In this document: positions 25,548 through 34,293 of the stretch, in pieces | Layout: the number at the start of each line of letters is the position of its first letter | How positions within the stretch are numbered: the first letter of the stretch is position 1 | NCBI GenBank assembly: GCA_910576205.1 | Contig: CAJTHL010000002.1 | Span: forward strand, 124,001-188,000 | Length of the DNA: 64,000 bases | Direction: 5' to 3' | From: Clostridia bacterium | GTDB lineage: Bacteria; Bacillota; Clostridia; Lachnospirales; Lachnospiraceae | Notes under the pieces: model-generated | Told to the model about the DNA's origin: nothing | The model's database searches: none | The model's input: the letters and a program-made list of their open reading frames with translations, nothing else | Position numbers and translations under genes: made by a program

Positions 25548-27125
25548 TCAACACCTCCCTTTCAGTCTGCCTTCCAGTTCCTTTATTTTCTCCTGTAGCT
25601 TCACATCCTCCGCAAGGTCGTGATCCTTGCCGCTTAAGGCCTCCCTGCACAGGCGCAGGGCTTCCTTTTCATCCTGTTTTACCCCTTTACCTTTTGCATA
25701 GCACAGGGCCAGGTGATAGAGCCCCTCCGCATCGTTCTCCTTTGCGGATTTCCGGTAATATTCCAGAGCCTTATCAATGTCTGCCTCCACAACGATACCG
25801 GTTTCATAAAACCGTCCCAGGGCGCACAGGGCGCTGCCGCTTCCAAGTTCAGCCCCTTTCTGGTAACAGGCCAGAGCTTCCTTCAGGTCTACGTGAAGCC
25901 CCTGGCCCCGCTCATAGCATTCTCCCAGATTGTACAGGGCGTAAGCGCTTTTCTTTTCCGCCGCCATTTTGTAGAGTCTCACAGCCTCGACAAAATCCTG
26001 TTCCACTCCCTGGCCCTTCCGGTAAAGCTCTCCTAAATTATTCATGGCTTCCCGATCCCCTTTGTCCGCTGCCTGCCTGTACCAGCGGACCGCTTCCTTA
26101 TAATCCCGTTGGGAGACGCCTTTTCCGTTGTCATAGCACCAGGCCAGATTGAACATGGCCGTAACGCACCCTGCTTCCGCTCCCTTCCGATACCATTTCA
26201 AAGCCTCGGCCCAGTCCTGCTCCACGCCAAAACCATTTTCGTACATCCATCCGATGGAACACATGGAATCCGCGTCCCCCTGGTCCGCCGCTTTCTGAAA
26301 CCACTCCATGGCTGCGGCATAGTCTTTCTTCACACCGCTGCCGTTTAAATAGCAGTTCCCCAGGCTGTTCTGGCCACGGCTCTGTCCGTGCTCCGCCGCC
26401 TTCCGGTAAAGTTCCGCCGCCTTTTCCCTGTCCTGGGCAATGCCTTTTCCGTTTTCATAGCACCAGGCCAGATTGCTTATGGAGGTGATATTTCCGGCGT
26501 CTGCCCCTTTCCGATACCACTCCACGGCTTTCTTCCAGTCCTTTTCGGTTCCGTAACCATTTTCATAGAGCCATCCGATGGTACACATGGCCCGGGCATA
26601 GCCCTGCTCCGCAGATTTTTGCATCCAGAAAAGGCCCTGAATGTAATCCTGCTCCACGCCTTCCCCGTGGACATAGCACCAGCCCAGGTTGTTCTGCGCC
26701 CGGGCGCTTCCCCGGTCTGCCGATACCCGGTACCAGTGGAGAGATTTTTCCCAGTTTTTCTCCACACCCTCCCCATACTCATAGCACCAGCCCAGATTGC
26801 ACTGGGCCGCGACGTCCCCCAGATCTGCCGCCTCCCGATAGTAGCGGGCCGCCGTCTCCATGTTCTTCTCCACACCGTAACCGCACTCGTAGCACAGTCC
26901 CAGCTCTCTAAGGGCCCTGGGGAAACGAAGCTCTGCTGCCGTCTTATACCAGTAAAACGCCTGGGCCGGATAGCCGGGCACACCTGCGCCCTTCTCATAG
27001 CACCAGGCCAGATTGCACATGGCCAGAGGATCCCCCTGCCGGGCGCCTTCCCAGTAAAATCTTGCAGCCAGCACCAGGTCCTGCTCTATCCACTCAGAAA
27101 ATTCCACATTTGTCCCACAATTCAT
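25548..27125 (-). CDS. Sel1-like repeat (tetratricopeptide-type) protein
   Basis: 525 residues from the ATG at 27125 (AGAGGTGTAT before it; the longer frame begins with GTG). Nearly the whole protein is about 14 consecutive 36-residue Sel1 units of the form A-x3-W-Y-x2-A-A-x2-G-x3-A-x2-N-L-G-x-C-Y-x2-G-x-G-V, for example QCNLGWCYEYGEGVEKN. No signal peptide or membrane segment is evident, so it is probably a cytoplasmic scaffold for protein contacts. The partner is not indicated; FapA downstream is the obvious candidate. Repeats of this kind expand and contract easily, so length is likely strain-variable. Confidence 0.92.
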   Translation of the reverse strand: MNCGTNVEFSEWIEQDLVLAARFYWEGARQGDPLAMCNLAWCYEKGAGVPGYPAQAFYWYKTAAELRFPRALRELGLCYECGYGVEKNMETAARYYREAADLGDVAAQCNLGWCYEYGEGVEKNWEKSLHWYRVSADRGSARAQNNLGWCYVHGEGVEQDYIQGLFWMQKSAEQGYARAMCTIGWLYENGYGTEKDWKKAVEWYRKGADAGNITSISNLAWCYENGKGIAQDREKAAELYRKAAEHGQSRGQNSLGNCYLNGSGVKKDYAAAMEWFQKAADQGDADSMCSIGWMYENGFGVEQDWAEALKWYRKGAEAGCVTAMFNLAWCYDNGKGVSQRDYKEAVRWYRQAADKGDREAMNNLGELYRKGQGVEQDFVEAVRLYKMAAEKKSAYALYNLGECYERGQGLHVDLKEALACYQKGAELGSGSALCALGRFYETGIVVEADIDKALEYYRKSAKENDAEGLYHLALCYAKGKGVKQDEKEALRLCREALSGKDHDLAEDVKLQEKIKELEGRLKGRC

Positions 27126-27162
27126 ATACACCTCTGTTCCAGCTCCTCAGATTCCTCCGTGT

Positions 27163-27200
27163 GCTGTAGGGGAACCTTACGTTTTCCGGTTCCGCAGCCT
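27163..27200 (-). other. Stem-loop between galK and the Sel1 gene
   Basis: Minus strand GTAGG-CTGC-GGAACC ... GGTTCC-CCTAC forms a two-part stem overlapping the galK stop codon. There is no U-run after it, so it is more likely an mRNA stability or processing structure than a terminator. Confidence 0.4.
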
Positions 27201-28362
27201 ACAATTTCCCGGCTCCCTGTCCGATATCCACCACGTAGAATTCCGCCTTATTTCCCGTGCGCTTCTCGTAGGCCCCTCCGACCTTTTGGATAAAGTCGTC
27301 TACACAGTCCGTTTCCACAATGCTTACCGTGCAGCCCCCAAAGCCGCCCCCTGTCATACGGGAGCCGAGGACGCCTGGAAGCTTCCAGGCCTCCTCCGCC
27401 AGAATATCCATTTCAGGGCAGGACACCTCGTAGTCGTCCCGCAGGGATACGTGGGAGGCGTTCATAAGCTTTCCAAAAGCCTTAATGTCATTTTCCTTCA
27501 GCGCCTGGACAGCCGCAAGGGTTCTCTGGTTCTCGTAGACCGCGTGCTTCGCCCTTCTTCTCTCCACCGGGTCAGCGACTGCCTCCTTGTGGGCCTCAAA
27601 GGTCTCTGTATCCAGATCTCCCAGTGTTTTTATGTCAACCACCTTCTGTAACTGTTCCAGCGCGGACTCGCATTGCCGTCGGCGCACATTGTACTCCGAT
27701 CCCACCAGGCTGTGTTTTACATTGCTGTTAGCAATGACGATTCTGGCAGCCGCAAGCTTCACAGAGGCGTACTCATAGGATAAATCCGCCGTATTAAGGA
27801 AAATGGCGTGATCTTTTTTTCCCATGGCGCTGGCAAACTGATCCATAATGCCGCAGTTCATGCCGTTGAAATTGTTCTCTGAAAACTGGCCGATAAGCGC
27901 GATTTCCACCTGGCTTACCTCAAAGCCAAAGAGGTCCCTTAGCACAACGCCTGTGAGCACTTCCAGGGACGCGGACGAGGAAAGTCCAGACCCGTTGGGG
28001 ATATCCCCGTAAATCACCAGATCCATGCCGGCGGGAATACGATACCCCTTCTCCCCAAAGGCCCAGAGCACGCCCTTGGGATAATTGGTCCAGCCCGCTT
28101 CCTCCCTGTAAACCAGATCCTCCAGGCTGGTGGCGATAACCCCCGCCCTCTCAAAATTCATGGAGTAAAAACGAATCGTCCCGTCCTCCCGCTTCCTGGC
28201 CGCCGCGTAAGTACCCATAGTCAGCGCACAGGGAAATACATGGCCTCCGTTGTAATCTGTATGCTCGCCGATAAGATTCACGCGTCCCGGCGCAAAATAG
28301 GTACGGATATCCCCGTCCCCTCCGAACAGTTCCGCAAATTTTTCTAATACACGATTCTTCAT
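27199..28362 (-). CDS. galK: Galactokinase GalK
   Basis: 387 residues, the usual length. A GHMP kinase that phosphorylates alpha-D-galactose at C1 for the Leloir pathway. It shows FAPGRVNLIGEHTDYNGGHV (galactose signature), the ATP-binding PNGSGLSSSASLEVL and the C-terminal SRMTGGGFGGCTVSIV. galE and galT are not adjacent. A promoter with a perfect palindrome in its spacer lies 39 bp upstream, suggesting repressor control. The Sel1-repeat gene follows with a 73-bp gap. Confidence 0.97.
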   Translation of the reverse strand: MKNRVLEKFAELFGGDGDIRTYFAPGRVNLIGEHTDYNGGHVFPCALTMGTYAAARKREDGTIRFYSMNFERAGVIATSLEDLVYREEAGWTNYPKGVLWAFGEKGYRIPAGMDLVIYGDIPNGSGLSSSASLEVLTGVVLRDLFGFEVSQVEIALIGQFSENNFNGMNCGIMDQFASAMGKKDHAIFLNTADLSYEYASVKLAAARIVIANSNVKHSLVGSEYNVRRRQCESALEQLQKVVDIKTLGDLDTETFEAHKEAVADPVERRRAKHAVYENQRTLAAVQALKENDIKAFGKLMNASHVSLRDDYEVSCPEMDILAEEAWKLPGVLGSRMTGGGFGGCTVSIVETDCVDDFIQKVGGAYEKRTGNKAEFYVVDIGQGAGKL

Positions 28363-28400
28363 TTGAAAAGCCTCCGCCTTTTATCAATGATTTTTCTTCT

Positions 28401-28429
28401 AGTATAATAAAAAAACAGAGCTCTGTCCA
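28401..28429 (-). promoter_or_regulatory. galK promoter with palindromic operator in the spacer
   Basis: Minus strand TGGACA (28424-28429), 17-bp spacer, TATACT (28401-28406). The 12-bp perfect palindrome ACAGAGCTCTGT (28415-28426) spans the -35/spacer junction, where a bound repressor would block polymerase. Confidence 0.65.
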
Positions 28430-28477
28430 GTGTCAGATTCAGAAGGTTTTATTCTCCGGAAGCTGCGCTTTTCCCCA

Positions 28478-29278
28478 TTAACAGGCATTTCCGGTAAGGG
28501 GGATTTCATAAGCCTTTTTCTCCAGATACTCCCAGTTTTCATTCCCAACAGGTTCATAAGATGTCCATGCTACTTTAAGCTGGTTTTCAGATAGATAAAA
28601 TTTAATACAGGTCTCAACACCGTTACTTGTATCAATAGCAGGTTCTGCTACATAATCAAACGTGTAAACCATGTGTTTCTGGGTCCAGTCCGAAGTATCC
28701 CGATAATAGACCGCCGCATTTTCCTCTGGTATCCTTATCAGGCCAAACAGCTTCCTGCTTTCTTTTTTTCCAGGGACATAGAAGTAGCATCGCGTATCAT
28801 TTGAGGTGATGTAAAATTCATTTTCTCCCCCCTTGTCCTGGAACAGAATCTCACCGTCACTAAGGTCCAGCAAAAGCAGATCGCTTCCTTTCAGCCAGCC
28901 TTCCACATAGCCATTGTGGTGGGGAGCTGTCCAGTGTTCTGTGCAAACCCAGATCCTGTCAGCTTCCTGCAGAATTCCGCGCATTGTTCTGCTCCCCCTA
29001 CGGGGATATTCATATAATACAGAACCATTTTCATCCAGGACCTGCATATCGTAGTCGTAAGTTTTCCCGTAATCCTCTGCTTTTTCCCACTTCAGATAGC
29101 AGGAGCTTCCTTCAATGGGAAATTTTTCCTCATAAGAATAGCAATTCATGGTATAGCCTGATGGAGCTATCACTTCATATATTGTTGCACCTGCTGTTGG
29201 ATTACAGCCGGTCAGCAATAGAGCAGTTATTGCCACACAGCATAGAAAAACGGCATGGCGCAGAATCCTTGCTTTCAT
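28478..29278 (-). CDS. Secreted lipoprotein of unknown function
   Basis: 266 residues from the ATG at 29278 (AGGACAGAGT before it). A typical lipoprotein signal with lipobox LLLTGC lies at about residues 20-25, so the mature protein is anchored to the outer face of the membrane. The rest is predicted beta-rich with many W, Y and D residues and no motif I recognise. It has its own promoter at 29437-29465 and a terminator-like hairpin in its leader. The frame is open further upstream to 29347, but that part overlaps the hairpin and has no ribosome site. Confidence 0.75.
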   Translation of the reverse strand: MKARILRHAVFLCCVAITALLLTGCNPTAGATIYEVIAPSGYTMNCYSYEEKFPIEGSSCYLKWEKAEDYGKTYDYDMQVLDENGSVLYEYPRRGSRTMRGILQEADRIWVCTEHWTAPHHNGYVEGWLKGSDLLLLDLSDGEILFQDKGGENEFYITSNDTRCYFYVPGKKESRKLFGLIRIPEENAAVYYRDTSDWTQKHMVYTFDYVAEPAIDTSNGVETCIKFYLSENQLKVAWTSYEPVGNENWEYLEKKAYEIPLTGNAC

Positions 29279-29308
29279 ACTCTGTCCTGTTCTCCTTTTC
29301 ATGCCAGA

Positions 29309-29356
29309 CAAAAAGGCGCTCACCGCCACGCAGTTCCTTGCGGGCATAAGAGCGCC
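29309..29356 (-). terminator. Terminator hairpin in the leader of the lipoprotein gene
   Basis: Minus strand GGCGCTC ... GAGCGCC makes a perfect 7-bp stem followed by TTTTTGT. It lies between a promoter at 29437-29465 and the start codon at 29278. It would end a ~120-nt RNA unless read through, so it may be an attenuator or the end of a small RNA. Confidence 0.6.
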
Positions 29357-29401
29357 ACCGTTGACGGTATAAAACTAAATACAAGGGATTATGTTTGTCA
29401 G

Positions 29402-29424
29402 GTTTTTGCAGGTAATCTGCAAAA
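29402..29424 (-). other. 8-bp inverted repeat in the lipoprotein leader
   Basis: Minus strand TTTTGCAG-ATTAC-CTGCAAAA forms a perfect hairpin just after the expected transcription start. Together with the downstream terminator hairpin it makes a two-stem leader RNA. Confidence 0.5.
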
Positions 29425-29436
29425 TATATCACTGCA

Positions 29437-29465
29437 ATTATACCAGAAATATGTCTCTCCCGCAA
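29437..29465 (-). promoter_or_regulatory. Promoter of the lipoprotein leader RNA
   Basis: Minus strand TTGCGG (29460-29465), 17-bp spacer, TATAAT (29437-29442), with a perfect -10. It lies 14 bp past the Na/Pi symporter stop codon. Confidence 0.7.
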
Positions 29466-29478
29466 GAGAAGGAAGGCT

Positions 29479-31275
29479 TTATTCCCCGGAAGCTCCCCCG
29501 CCCATAATCCTGGCGGAGAGCCGGACTTCCTCTGGCAGCCGGTATTTTTCTGCGTATGTCCGGAACCCTTTTTTAAAATCTTCGCTGTCATTTCGGAAGC
29601 TTCGCAGGGATTCGTGGAGGTTCATGCGCTGATGTGCCATATCTATCACACACCCGGCAATATTTGAACAGTGATCGGCGGTGCGCTCAAGGTCCGTCAG
29701 AAGATCAGACCAGATAAATCCCGCCTCAATGGAGCATTTCCCCTGTTGTAGCCGGAGAATATGGCGCATGCGCATCTCCTCCTTCAAATGGTCAATAACC
29801 TGCTCCAGGGGCTCCACCCTGTAAGCAGCCTCCAGATCATCCATGAGGAACGCCCGGCGGGACAATTCCAGAATCTCATTTACCGCACCGGAAATCACCG
29901 TGATCTCGGCGGACGCCTGGTCCGTGAAGCCAAGCCCCTTGTCACGCATTTCCTCCACGGATTCCAGAAGGTTTACGGCGTGGTCGGAAATCCGCTCCAT
30001 ATCGCCGATAATTTTTAAGAGTTTGGCCCCCTGGGCGCTGTCCTCCCCGCTGCTTGGCTTCCCGCTTAAGCGTACCAGGTAAGTGCCCAGAATATCCTCA
30101 TAGTGATCCGTCTTTTCCTCCTTTTCCCGGATGGATGCCGCAATTTCCGGGGAATAGCTTCCCAGCATGGAAATCCCCTGTCGCAGGGCGTCCACAGCCA
30201 TATCCGCCATCTCTCCCGCCACCTCCTGGCAGCGCTTCAGGGCAATGGGCGGGGTGGCCAGGAGACGCTCGTCAAGCTCTACAGGCGGCTCCGGCTTCCT
30301 GGCGTCGGGAACCAGGCGGATCACCAGCTTTTCCAGGAATCCCGACAGAGGCATCATAAGCGCCGTACAGAGAATATTAAACACGGAATGGGCCACGGCA
30401 ATGCCCAGAAGGGAGGCCGGCTCCCCTAAAAATGCAGGGGCCAGAAACGCCTTCACCATACAGAAGGCCCCAAGCCAGACTGTTGTGCCGATTACATTAA
30501 AAGAAAGATGCACCATTGCCGCACGCCTGGCGTTTTTGTTGGCGCCCACTGAGGATAGCATGGCCGTCACACAGGTTCCGATATTCTGTCCCATGATAAT
30601 GGGGATGGCCGCGCCGTAGGAAACCTGCCCCGTCACAGCCAGGGCCTGGAGAATACCCACCGATGCTGAGCTGGACTGGATAATCGCCGTGAGAACCGTT
30701 CCCGCCAGCACTCCCAGGACAGGGTTCTGGAACAGGAGAAAGAGCTCCCGGAATCCCGGCATATCCCCCAGGCCGGAAACAGCCCCGGACATGGTCTCCA
30801 TGCCTGTCATCAGCGTGGCAAATCCCAGTAAAATCATGCCCGTATCCTTTTTGCGGTCATTCTTGAAAAAGAGGTAAAAGACAATGCCCACAAAAGCCAG
30901 AACCGGCGTAAAGGAGGATGGTTTTAGGAGGCGCACAAACAGGTTTCCGCTGTCAATCCCCGCAAGGCTTAAAACCCACGCCGTAACCGTAGTACCGATA
31001 TTGGCCCCCATAATCACGTTGATGGCCTGCTTCAAGGTCATAAGGCCGGAATTTACAAACCCCACCACCATAACCGTGGCCGCGGAGGAGCTCTGGATCA
31101 CCGCCGTGACCCCAAGGCCGGTGAGAAGTCCCGCCGCCCGGTTTGTGGTAAGCCTGCCAAGAAGAAGCCTAAGCTTTTCCCCGGCCCTGCGCTCCAGCGC
31201 CTGTCCCATAACGCTCATGCCAAACAGAAAGAGGCTTAAGCCCCCAAGCATTGTAAGCAAATGAAAAATATCCAT
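29479..31275 (-). CDS. Na+/phosphate symporter with C-terminal PhoU-like domain
   Basis: 598 residues. The N-terminal ~310 residues are a Na/Pi-cotransporter II-type transporter with two inverted QSSSA repeats (TAVIQSSSAATVMVVGFVNS and TAIIQSSSASVGILQAL), each beside a GxNIGT motif. The C-terminal ~200 residues are helical, like PhoU (ERISDHAVNLLESVEEMRDK, ERTADHCSNIAGCVID). It should take up phosphate with sodium and is regulated through the PhoU domain. It follows phoR by 18 bp in the Pho operon, so it is probably phosphate-responsive. Confidence 0.93.
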   Translation of the reverse strand: MDIFHLLTMLGGLSLFLFGMSVMGQALERRAGEKLRLLLGRLTTNRAAGLLTGLGVTAVIQSSSAATVMVVGFVNSGLMTLKQAINVIMGANIGTTVTAWVLSLAGIDSGNLFVRLLKPSSFTPVLAFVGIVFYLFFKNDRKKDTGMILLGFATLMTGMETMSGAVSGLGDMPGFRELFLLFQNPVLGVLAGTVLTAIIQSSSASVGILQALAVTGQVSYGAAIPIIMGQNIGTCVTAMLSSVGANKNARRAAMVHLSFNVIGTTVWLGAFCMVKAFLAPAFLGEPASLLGIAVAHSVFNILCTALMMPLSGFLEKLVIRLVPDARKPEPPVELDERLLATPPIALKRCQEVAGEMADMAVDALRQGISMLGSYSPEIAASIREKEEKTDHYEDILGTYLVRLSGKPSSGEDSAQGAKLLKIIGDMERISDHAVNLLESVEEMRDKGLGFTDQASAEITVISGAVNEILELSRRAFLMDDLEAAYRVEPLEQVIDHLKEEMRMRHILRLQQGKCSIEAGFIWSDLLTDLERTADHCSNIAGCVIDMAHQRMNLHESLRSFRNDSEDFKKGFRTYAEKYRLPEEVRLSARIMGGGASGE

Positions 31276-31293
31276 AAAATTCCCACCCTTTCA

Positions 31294-32661
31294 CTAAGAT
31301 TTTCCCTTATTTAAAGGGAAACGCACCGTTATGGTAGTGCCGCCGTTTACCGTGCTGCGGATATCTATTTCCCCGTGGTGAAGTTTCACCCCATGCTTCA
31401 CAATGGACAGTCCCAGGCCTGTCCCTCCGATCTCCTTTGAGTGGCTTTTATCCACCCGGTAAAACCGCTCGAAAATACGCTCCTGGTGCTGGGGTAAAAT
31501 TCCGATGCCTGTGTCTTTTACGGAGAATACCGCCTCCTCTCCCTGTGTTTTCACCGTCACAAGGACAGAGCCGCCCCTGCGGTTATACTTGACGGCATTG
31601 TCGCAGAGATTGAATACAATGCCCTGGAGGGCCTGTGGTACGCCGTAAACCATGACGGATTCCCCCGCAAGCTCCAGGGAGATTCCCATAATTCCGGCCT
31701 CCGGCAAGAGGGAATCAAGCGCCTCCCTGGCCAGGGAACAGAGGTCCGTCTCCTCCCATTTTCCATTCTCCACCCCCTCGTCCAGGCGGGAGAGCTTAAG
31801 AATATCCTCCACCAGACGGATCATGCGCTGCGCCTCCGTGTAAATCCGCCTGGAAAAATCCGGGATATCTTCCTCCTTTACCATGCCGTTGGCCAGAAGC
31901 TCCGCGCTTCCCGAGATGGTGTGAAGGGGTGTTTTCAACTCATGGGAGACATTTGCCGTAAACTCCCGGCGGAGCTGCTGCGCATTCTCCTTTTCCTCCA
32001 TATCCTGGAGAAGCTTCTCCTGCTGGATCGCGATCTGCCGCTGCTGCGCCGCAATCCGGCAAAGAAGGGGAAGAAGCTCCTCGTAAGCTTCGCTGTCCTG
32101 GGGATTTTCCAGATCCATCTCATTCAGAGGCTTTACAATGGCCCTGGACAGACGGCCCGCCAATACCAGGGAGAGAATCACAGCCGCGGCGAAAATCATG
32201 CAGATGGGCTGAAGCATGCCAAAAACCAGGGTAAGGGGCGTGCTCTGGGCGATGGAAAGACGAAGCACCGTGCCGTCCGGAAGCCGCCTGGCACAATACA
32301 GGGAGCGTTCCAGCAGAGTCTGGGAATACCGGGCACTCTCCCCTTGGCCTTCCTGGAGCGCCTGGCGGATTTCCTCTCTCTCCAGATGATTTTCCATCTC
32401 CCCGTATCCTGCCCGGCTGTCATAGAGGACGGTTCCGTCCCTGTCAATCCAGGTAATGCGGTAGTCCTCCACGTCAAGCCCCTCAAAATAATTCATTCCT
32501 TCATGGGCCGCTCCCTGGGCGGCCAGATTTGTCTGCATCCGAAGCTGTCCCTGCTGGATTTCCGAAAAATAACGGTACAAAACCCCCAGAAACAGAACTA
32601 GCGAAGCCAGGAACACCCCCATAGCCGCCACGCAGACTGATTTAAAAATCCGTTTTGTCAT
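31294..32661 (-). CDS. phoR: PhoR-type sensor histidine kinase
   Basis: 455 residues. Two membrane segments at about 8-28 and 145-168 enclose an extracytoplasmic sensor. A dimerisation domain carries the phospho-acceptor H240 in FTANVSHELKTPLHT. The HATPase domain shows FNLCDNAVKYNRRGG, KDTGIGILPQHQERIFERFY and GGTGLGLSIVKH. It phosphorylates the PhoP-like regulator encoded upstream with a 4-bp overlap. Phosphate sensing is inferred from the Na/Pi symporter that follows and from a Pho-box-like repeat ahead of phoP. Confidence 0.92.
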   Translation of the reverse strand: MTKRIFKSVCVAAMGVFLASLVLFLGVLYRYFSEIQQGQLRMQTNLAAQGAAHEGMNYFEGLDVEDYRITWIDRDGTVLYDSRAGYGEMENHLEREEIRQALQEGQGESARYSQTLLERSLYCARRLPDGTVLRLSIAQSTPLTLVFGMLQPICMIFAAAVILSLVLAGRLSRAIVKPLNEMDLENPQDSEAYEELLPLLCRIAAQQRQIAIQQEKLLQDMEEKENAQQLRREFTANVSHELKTPLHTISGSAELLANGMVKEEDIPDFSRRIYTEAQRMIRLVEDILKLSRLDEGVENGKWEETDLCSLAREALDSLLPEAGIMGISLELAGESVMVYGVPQALQGIVFNLCDNAVKYNRRGGSVLVTVKTQGEEAVFSVKDTGIGILPQHQERIFERFYRVDKSHSKEIGGTGLGLSIVKHGVKLHHGEIDIRSTVNGGTTITVRFPLNKGKS

Positions 32662-33332
32662 ATCCTGGCCTCCATCCGGTATCCCACGCCCCGGACCGTC
32701 TCAATATATTCCCCACAATCCCCAAGCCTGGAGCGAAGCGTGCCGATATGCACATCCACCGTGCGTGTTTCCCCCATATAGGAAGCTCCCCAGACCTGCT
32801 GTAAAAGCTGCTCCCTGGTAAATACGCGTCCCATATTTTCCATAAACAGACGGAGCAGTTCATATTCCTTCAAGGTAAGGGAAATGCGCTCCCCTTTTAC
32901 AAAAACCCGGTGTTCCCCCGGATTCATTTCCAGACAGCCTGTCCTCAGAATTTTTTTCTCCTCCTTTGGCCGGCTCCGGCGCAGGACAGCCCTCACCCGG
33001 GAAATCATTTCCATCATCCCAAAGGGCTTTGCCAGGTAATCGTCGGCTCCCAGGTCAAGGCCGGTAATCTTGTCGTATTCCGTTCCTTTGGCGGTGGCCA
33101 TAATCACCGGAATATCCGCCGTGGACGCCCCGGCCCGAAGCCGTTTCAAAAGGACGATTCCGTCCTCCCCGGGAAGCATAATATCCAGCATAACAAGCTC
33201 TGGCAGTTCTTTCTCAAGTCCCCGGAAAAATTCTTCGCCGTCCGAAAAACCTCTCGCCTCAAATCCGGCGGTATTCAGCGTATAAATCATCAGATCCCGC
33301 ACTGCGGCATCGTCTTCCACACAGAAAATCAT
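32658..33332 (-). CDS. phoP: PhoP-type response regulator (OmpR family)
   Basis: 224 residues from the ATG at 33332 (AAGGGGAAAAAAC before it); the frame is open to 33371 but the receiver fold starts at MIFCVEDD. The receiver has phospho-acceptor D50 in LVMLDIMLPGEDG, T/S and K positions (ATAKG, LAKPFG). The winged-helix output domain ends with RTVDVHIGTLRSRLG and VRGVGYRME. It likely activates its own operon and phosphate-starvation genes. It is the first gene of phoP-phoR-symporter. Confidence 0.93.
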   Translation of the reverse strand: MIFCVEDDAAVRDLMIYTLNTAGFEARGFSDGEEFFRGLEKELPELVMLDIMLPGEDGIVLLKRLRAGASTADIPVIMATAKGTEYDKITGLDLGADDYLAKPFGMMEMISRVRAVLRRSRPKEEKKILRTGCLEMNPGEHRVFVKGERISLTLKEYELLRLFMENMGRVFTREQLLQQVWGASYMGETRTVDVHIGTLRSRLGDCGEYIETVRGVGYRMEARI

Positions 33333-33404
33333 GTTTTTTCCCCTTTTGTATTCTGTATTTGTATCTATCATACAATAGTATGTTCAAATCTGTAATCCTT
33401 GTAT

Positions 33405-33421
33405 TGTAAAATCTTTGTAAA
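33405..33421 (-). promoter_or_regulatory. Pho-box-like direct repeat upstream of phoP
   Basis: Minus strand TTTACA at 33416-33421 and 33405-33410, exactly 11 bp apart, matching the TTTACA/TTAACA hexamers with 11-bp period bound by PhoP in Gram-positive bacteria. A TATGAT -10-like element lies downstream near 33368. Confidence 0.6.
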
Positions 33422-33624
33422 ATTATAAAAAAATACAGACTCCGGCCCTCCCCGACGGATTCTGGGCCCGGCGTTTCACCGGACGAAGGCCACGGCGTCT
33501 CCTTTTGCCCCGGCTGCTCCTGTACCTCCTCCTTTCGCTTCCCCGGCGTTCATCCTTTCGTTTCCTCTGCTTCCTTCCCCGCTTTCCCATCTTCACCCTC
33601 CTTTTCCTGTTTTTCCCAAATGCG

Positions 33625-33653
33625 TTGACAGTCTCCCCACTTTCCGGTATAAT
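33625..33653 (+). promoter_or_regulatory. Perfect sigma-A promoter upstream of the XRE regulator
   Basis: TTGACA (33625-33630), 17-bp spacer, TATAAT (33648-33653): a consensus promoter on the plus strand, in a 500-bp gap between phoP and the XRE gene. Confidence 0.85.
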
Positions 33654-33676
33654 GGTTTTGTTAAGAAATCAAAACC
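33654..33676. promoter_or_regulatory. Inverted repeat across the predicted transcription start (operator candidate)
   Basis: GGTTTTG and CAAAACC, 7 bp each, separated by 9 bp, begin directly after the -10 box and cover the expected start site near 33660. A repressor here would block initiation; the XRE protein encoded downstream is one candidate. Confidence 0.45.
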
Positions 33677-33685
33677 TTCTTTCAT

Positions 33686-33715
33686 AGCGTCTGGATAGTT
33701 CCCAGGCGCTTTTTT
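33686..33715 (+). terminator. Intrinsic terminator after a ~55-nt plus-strand transcript
   Basis: AGCGTCTGG and CCAGGCGCT form a 9-bp stem (one G-U) followed by six T residues. It lies 33 bp after the -10 box of the consensus promoter, so it either ends a very short RNA or attenuates the XRE gene. Confidence 0.75.
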
Positions 33716-33831
33716 GTTGCTTTGCAACGTTCTGTTACTTTATTTTAACATTTTCTTCTTAAAAATGCTACATTATGTTGCTTTTTAATCTCAAAAACTT
33801 CCTATACTTAAACGTGGATGGAGATGATGGT

Positions 33832-34269
33832 GTGAAAAACAGCCGATTGGCGCAGAAACTGCGTGAATTGCGAAAAGCCCACTCCTATACACAGTACGAT
33901 GTGGCAACCATGCTTGGAGTGGTGAGGCAGACCTATTCCCACTATGAAACGGGAAAAAGGGTTCCGGACCCGGAAACCCTTTATAAGCTGGCCGGGTTTT
34001 ACAACATATCAGTGGAAGATCTCATGCATCTGGCCATAGAGCTGGACGAAGCGGATTATTTTGACGCTCCCGCGGCCACCCGGTCAAGCCACGCCCTGGA
34101 TGCGTTTCTTTCCTATACAAATAATCCGGCAAATCAGAAAAAACTTAAGACCTTATCCTCCTCCGAAAAGGAGCTTCTCTTCTACTTTTCCCTCCTCTCC
34201 CCGGAAAACCGGCGGGAAATCCTGGACTTCCTGAAAATCAAGGCTGTAAAAACCTGTGAAAAGCAGTAA
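33832..34269 (+). CDS. XRE-family transcriptional regulator
   Basis: 145 residues from a GTG at 33832 with TGGAG 8 nt before it. The frame extends to an ATG at 33775, which lacks a ribosome site and adds a non-homologous stretch. The HTH_3 domain spans about 4-58 (RLAQKLRELRKAHSYTQYDV, MLGVVRQTYSHYETGKRVPD). The C-terminal ~85 residues are helical and end in a lysine-rich tail. A second promoter-like TTAACA-N18-TACATT lies at about 33746-33775. Its targets are not shown; it is convergent with the slipin gene. Confidence 0.85.
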   Translation: MKNSRLAQKLRELRKAHSYTQYDVATMLGVVRQTYSHYETGKRVPDPETLYKLAGFYNISVEDLMHLAIELDEADYFDAPAATRSSHALDAFLSYTNNPANQKKLKTLSSSEKELLFYFSLLSPENRREILDFLKIKAVKTCEKQ

Positions 34270-34293
34270 GCCTGTTTTCCCTTCTGGCTGTTT

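Noticed and set aside
33505..33687. 60-codon plus-strand leucine/phenylalanine-rich frame in the phoP-XRE gap.
   Set aside because: It runs across the consensus promoter, has no ribosome site and its hydrophobicity comes from pyrimidine-rich DNA.
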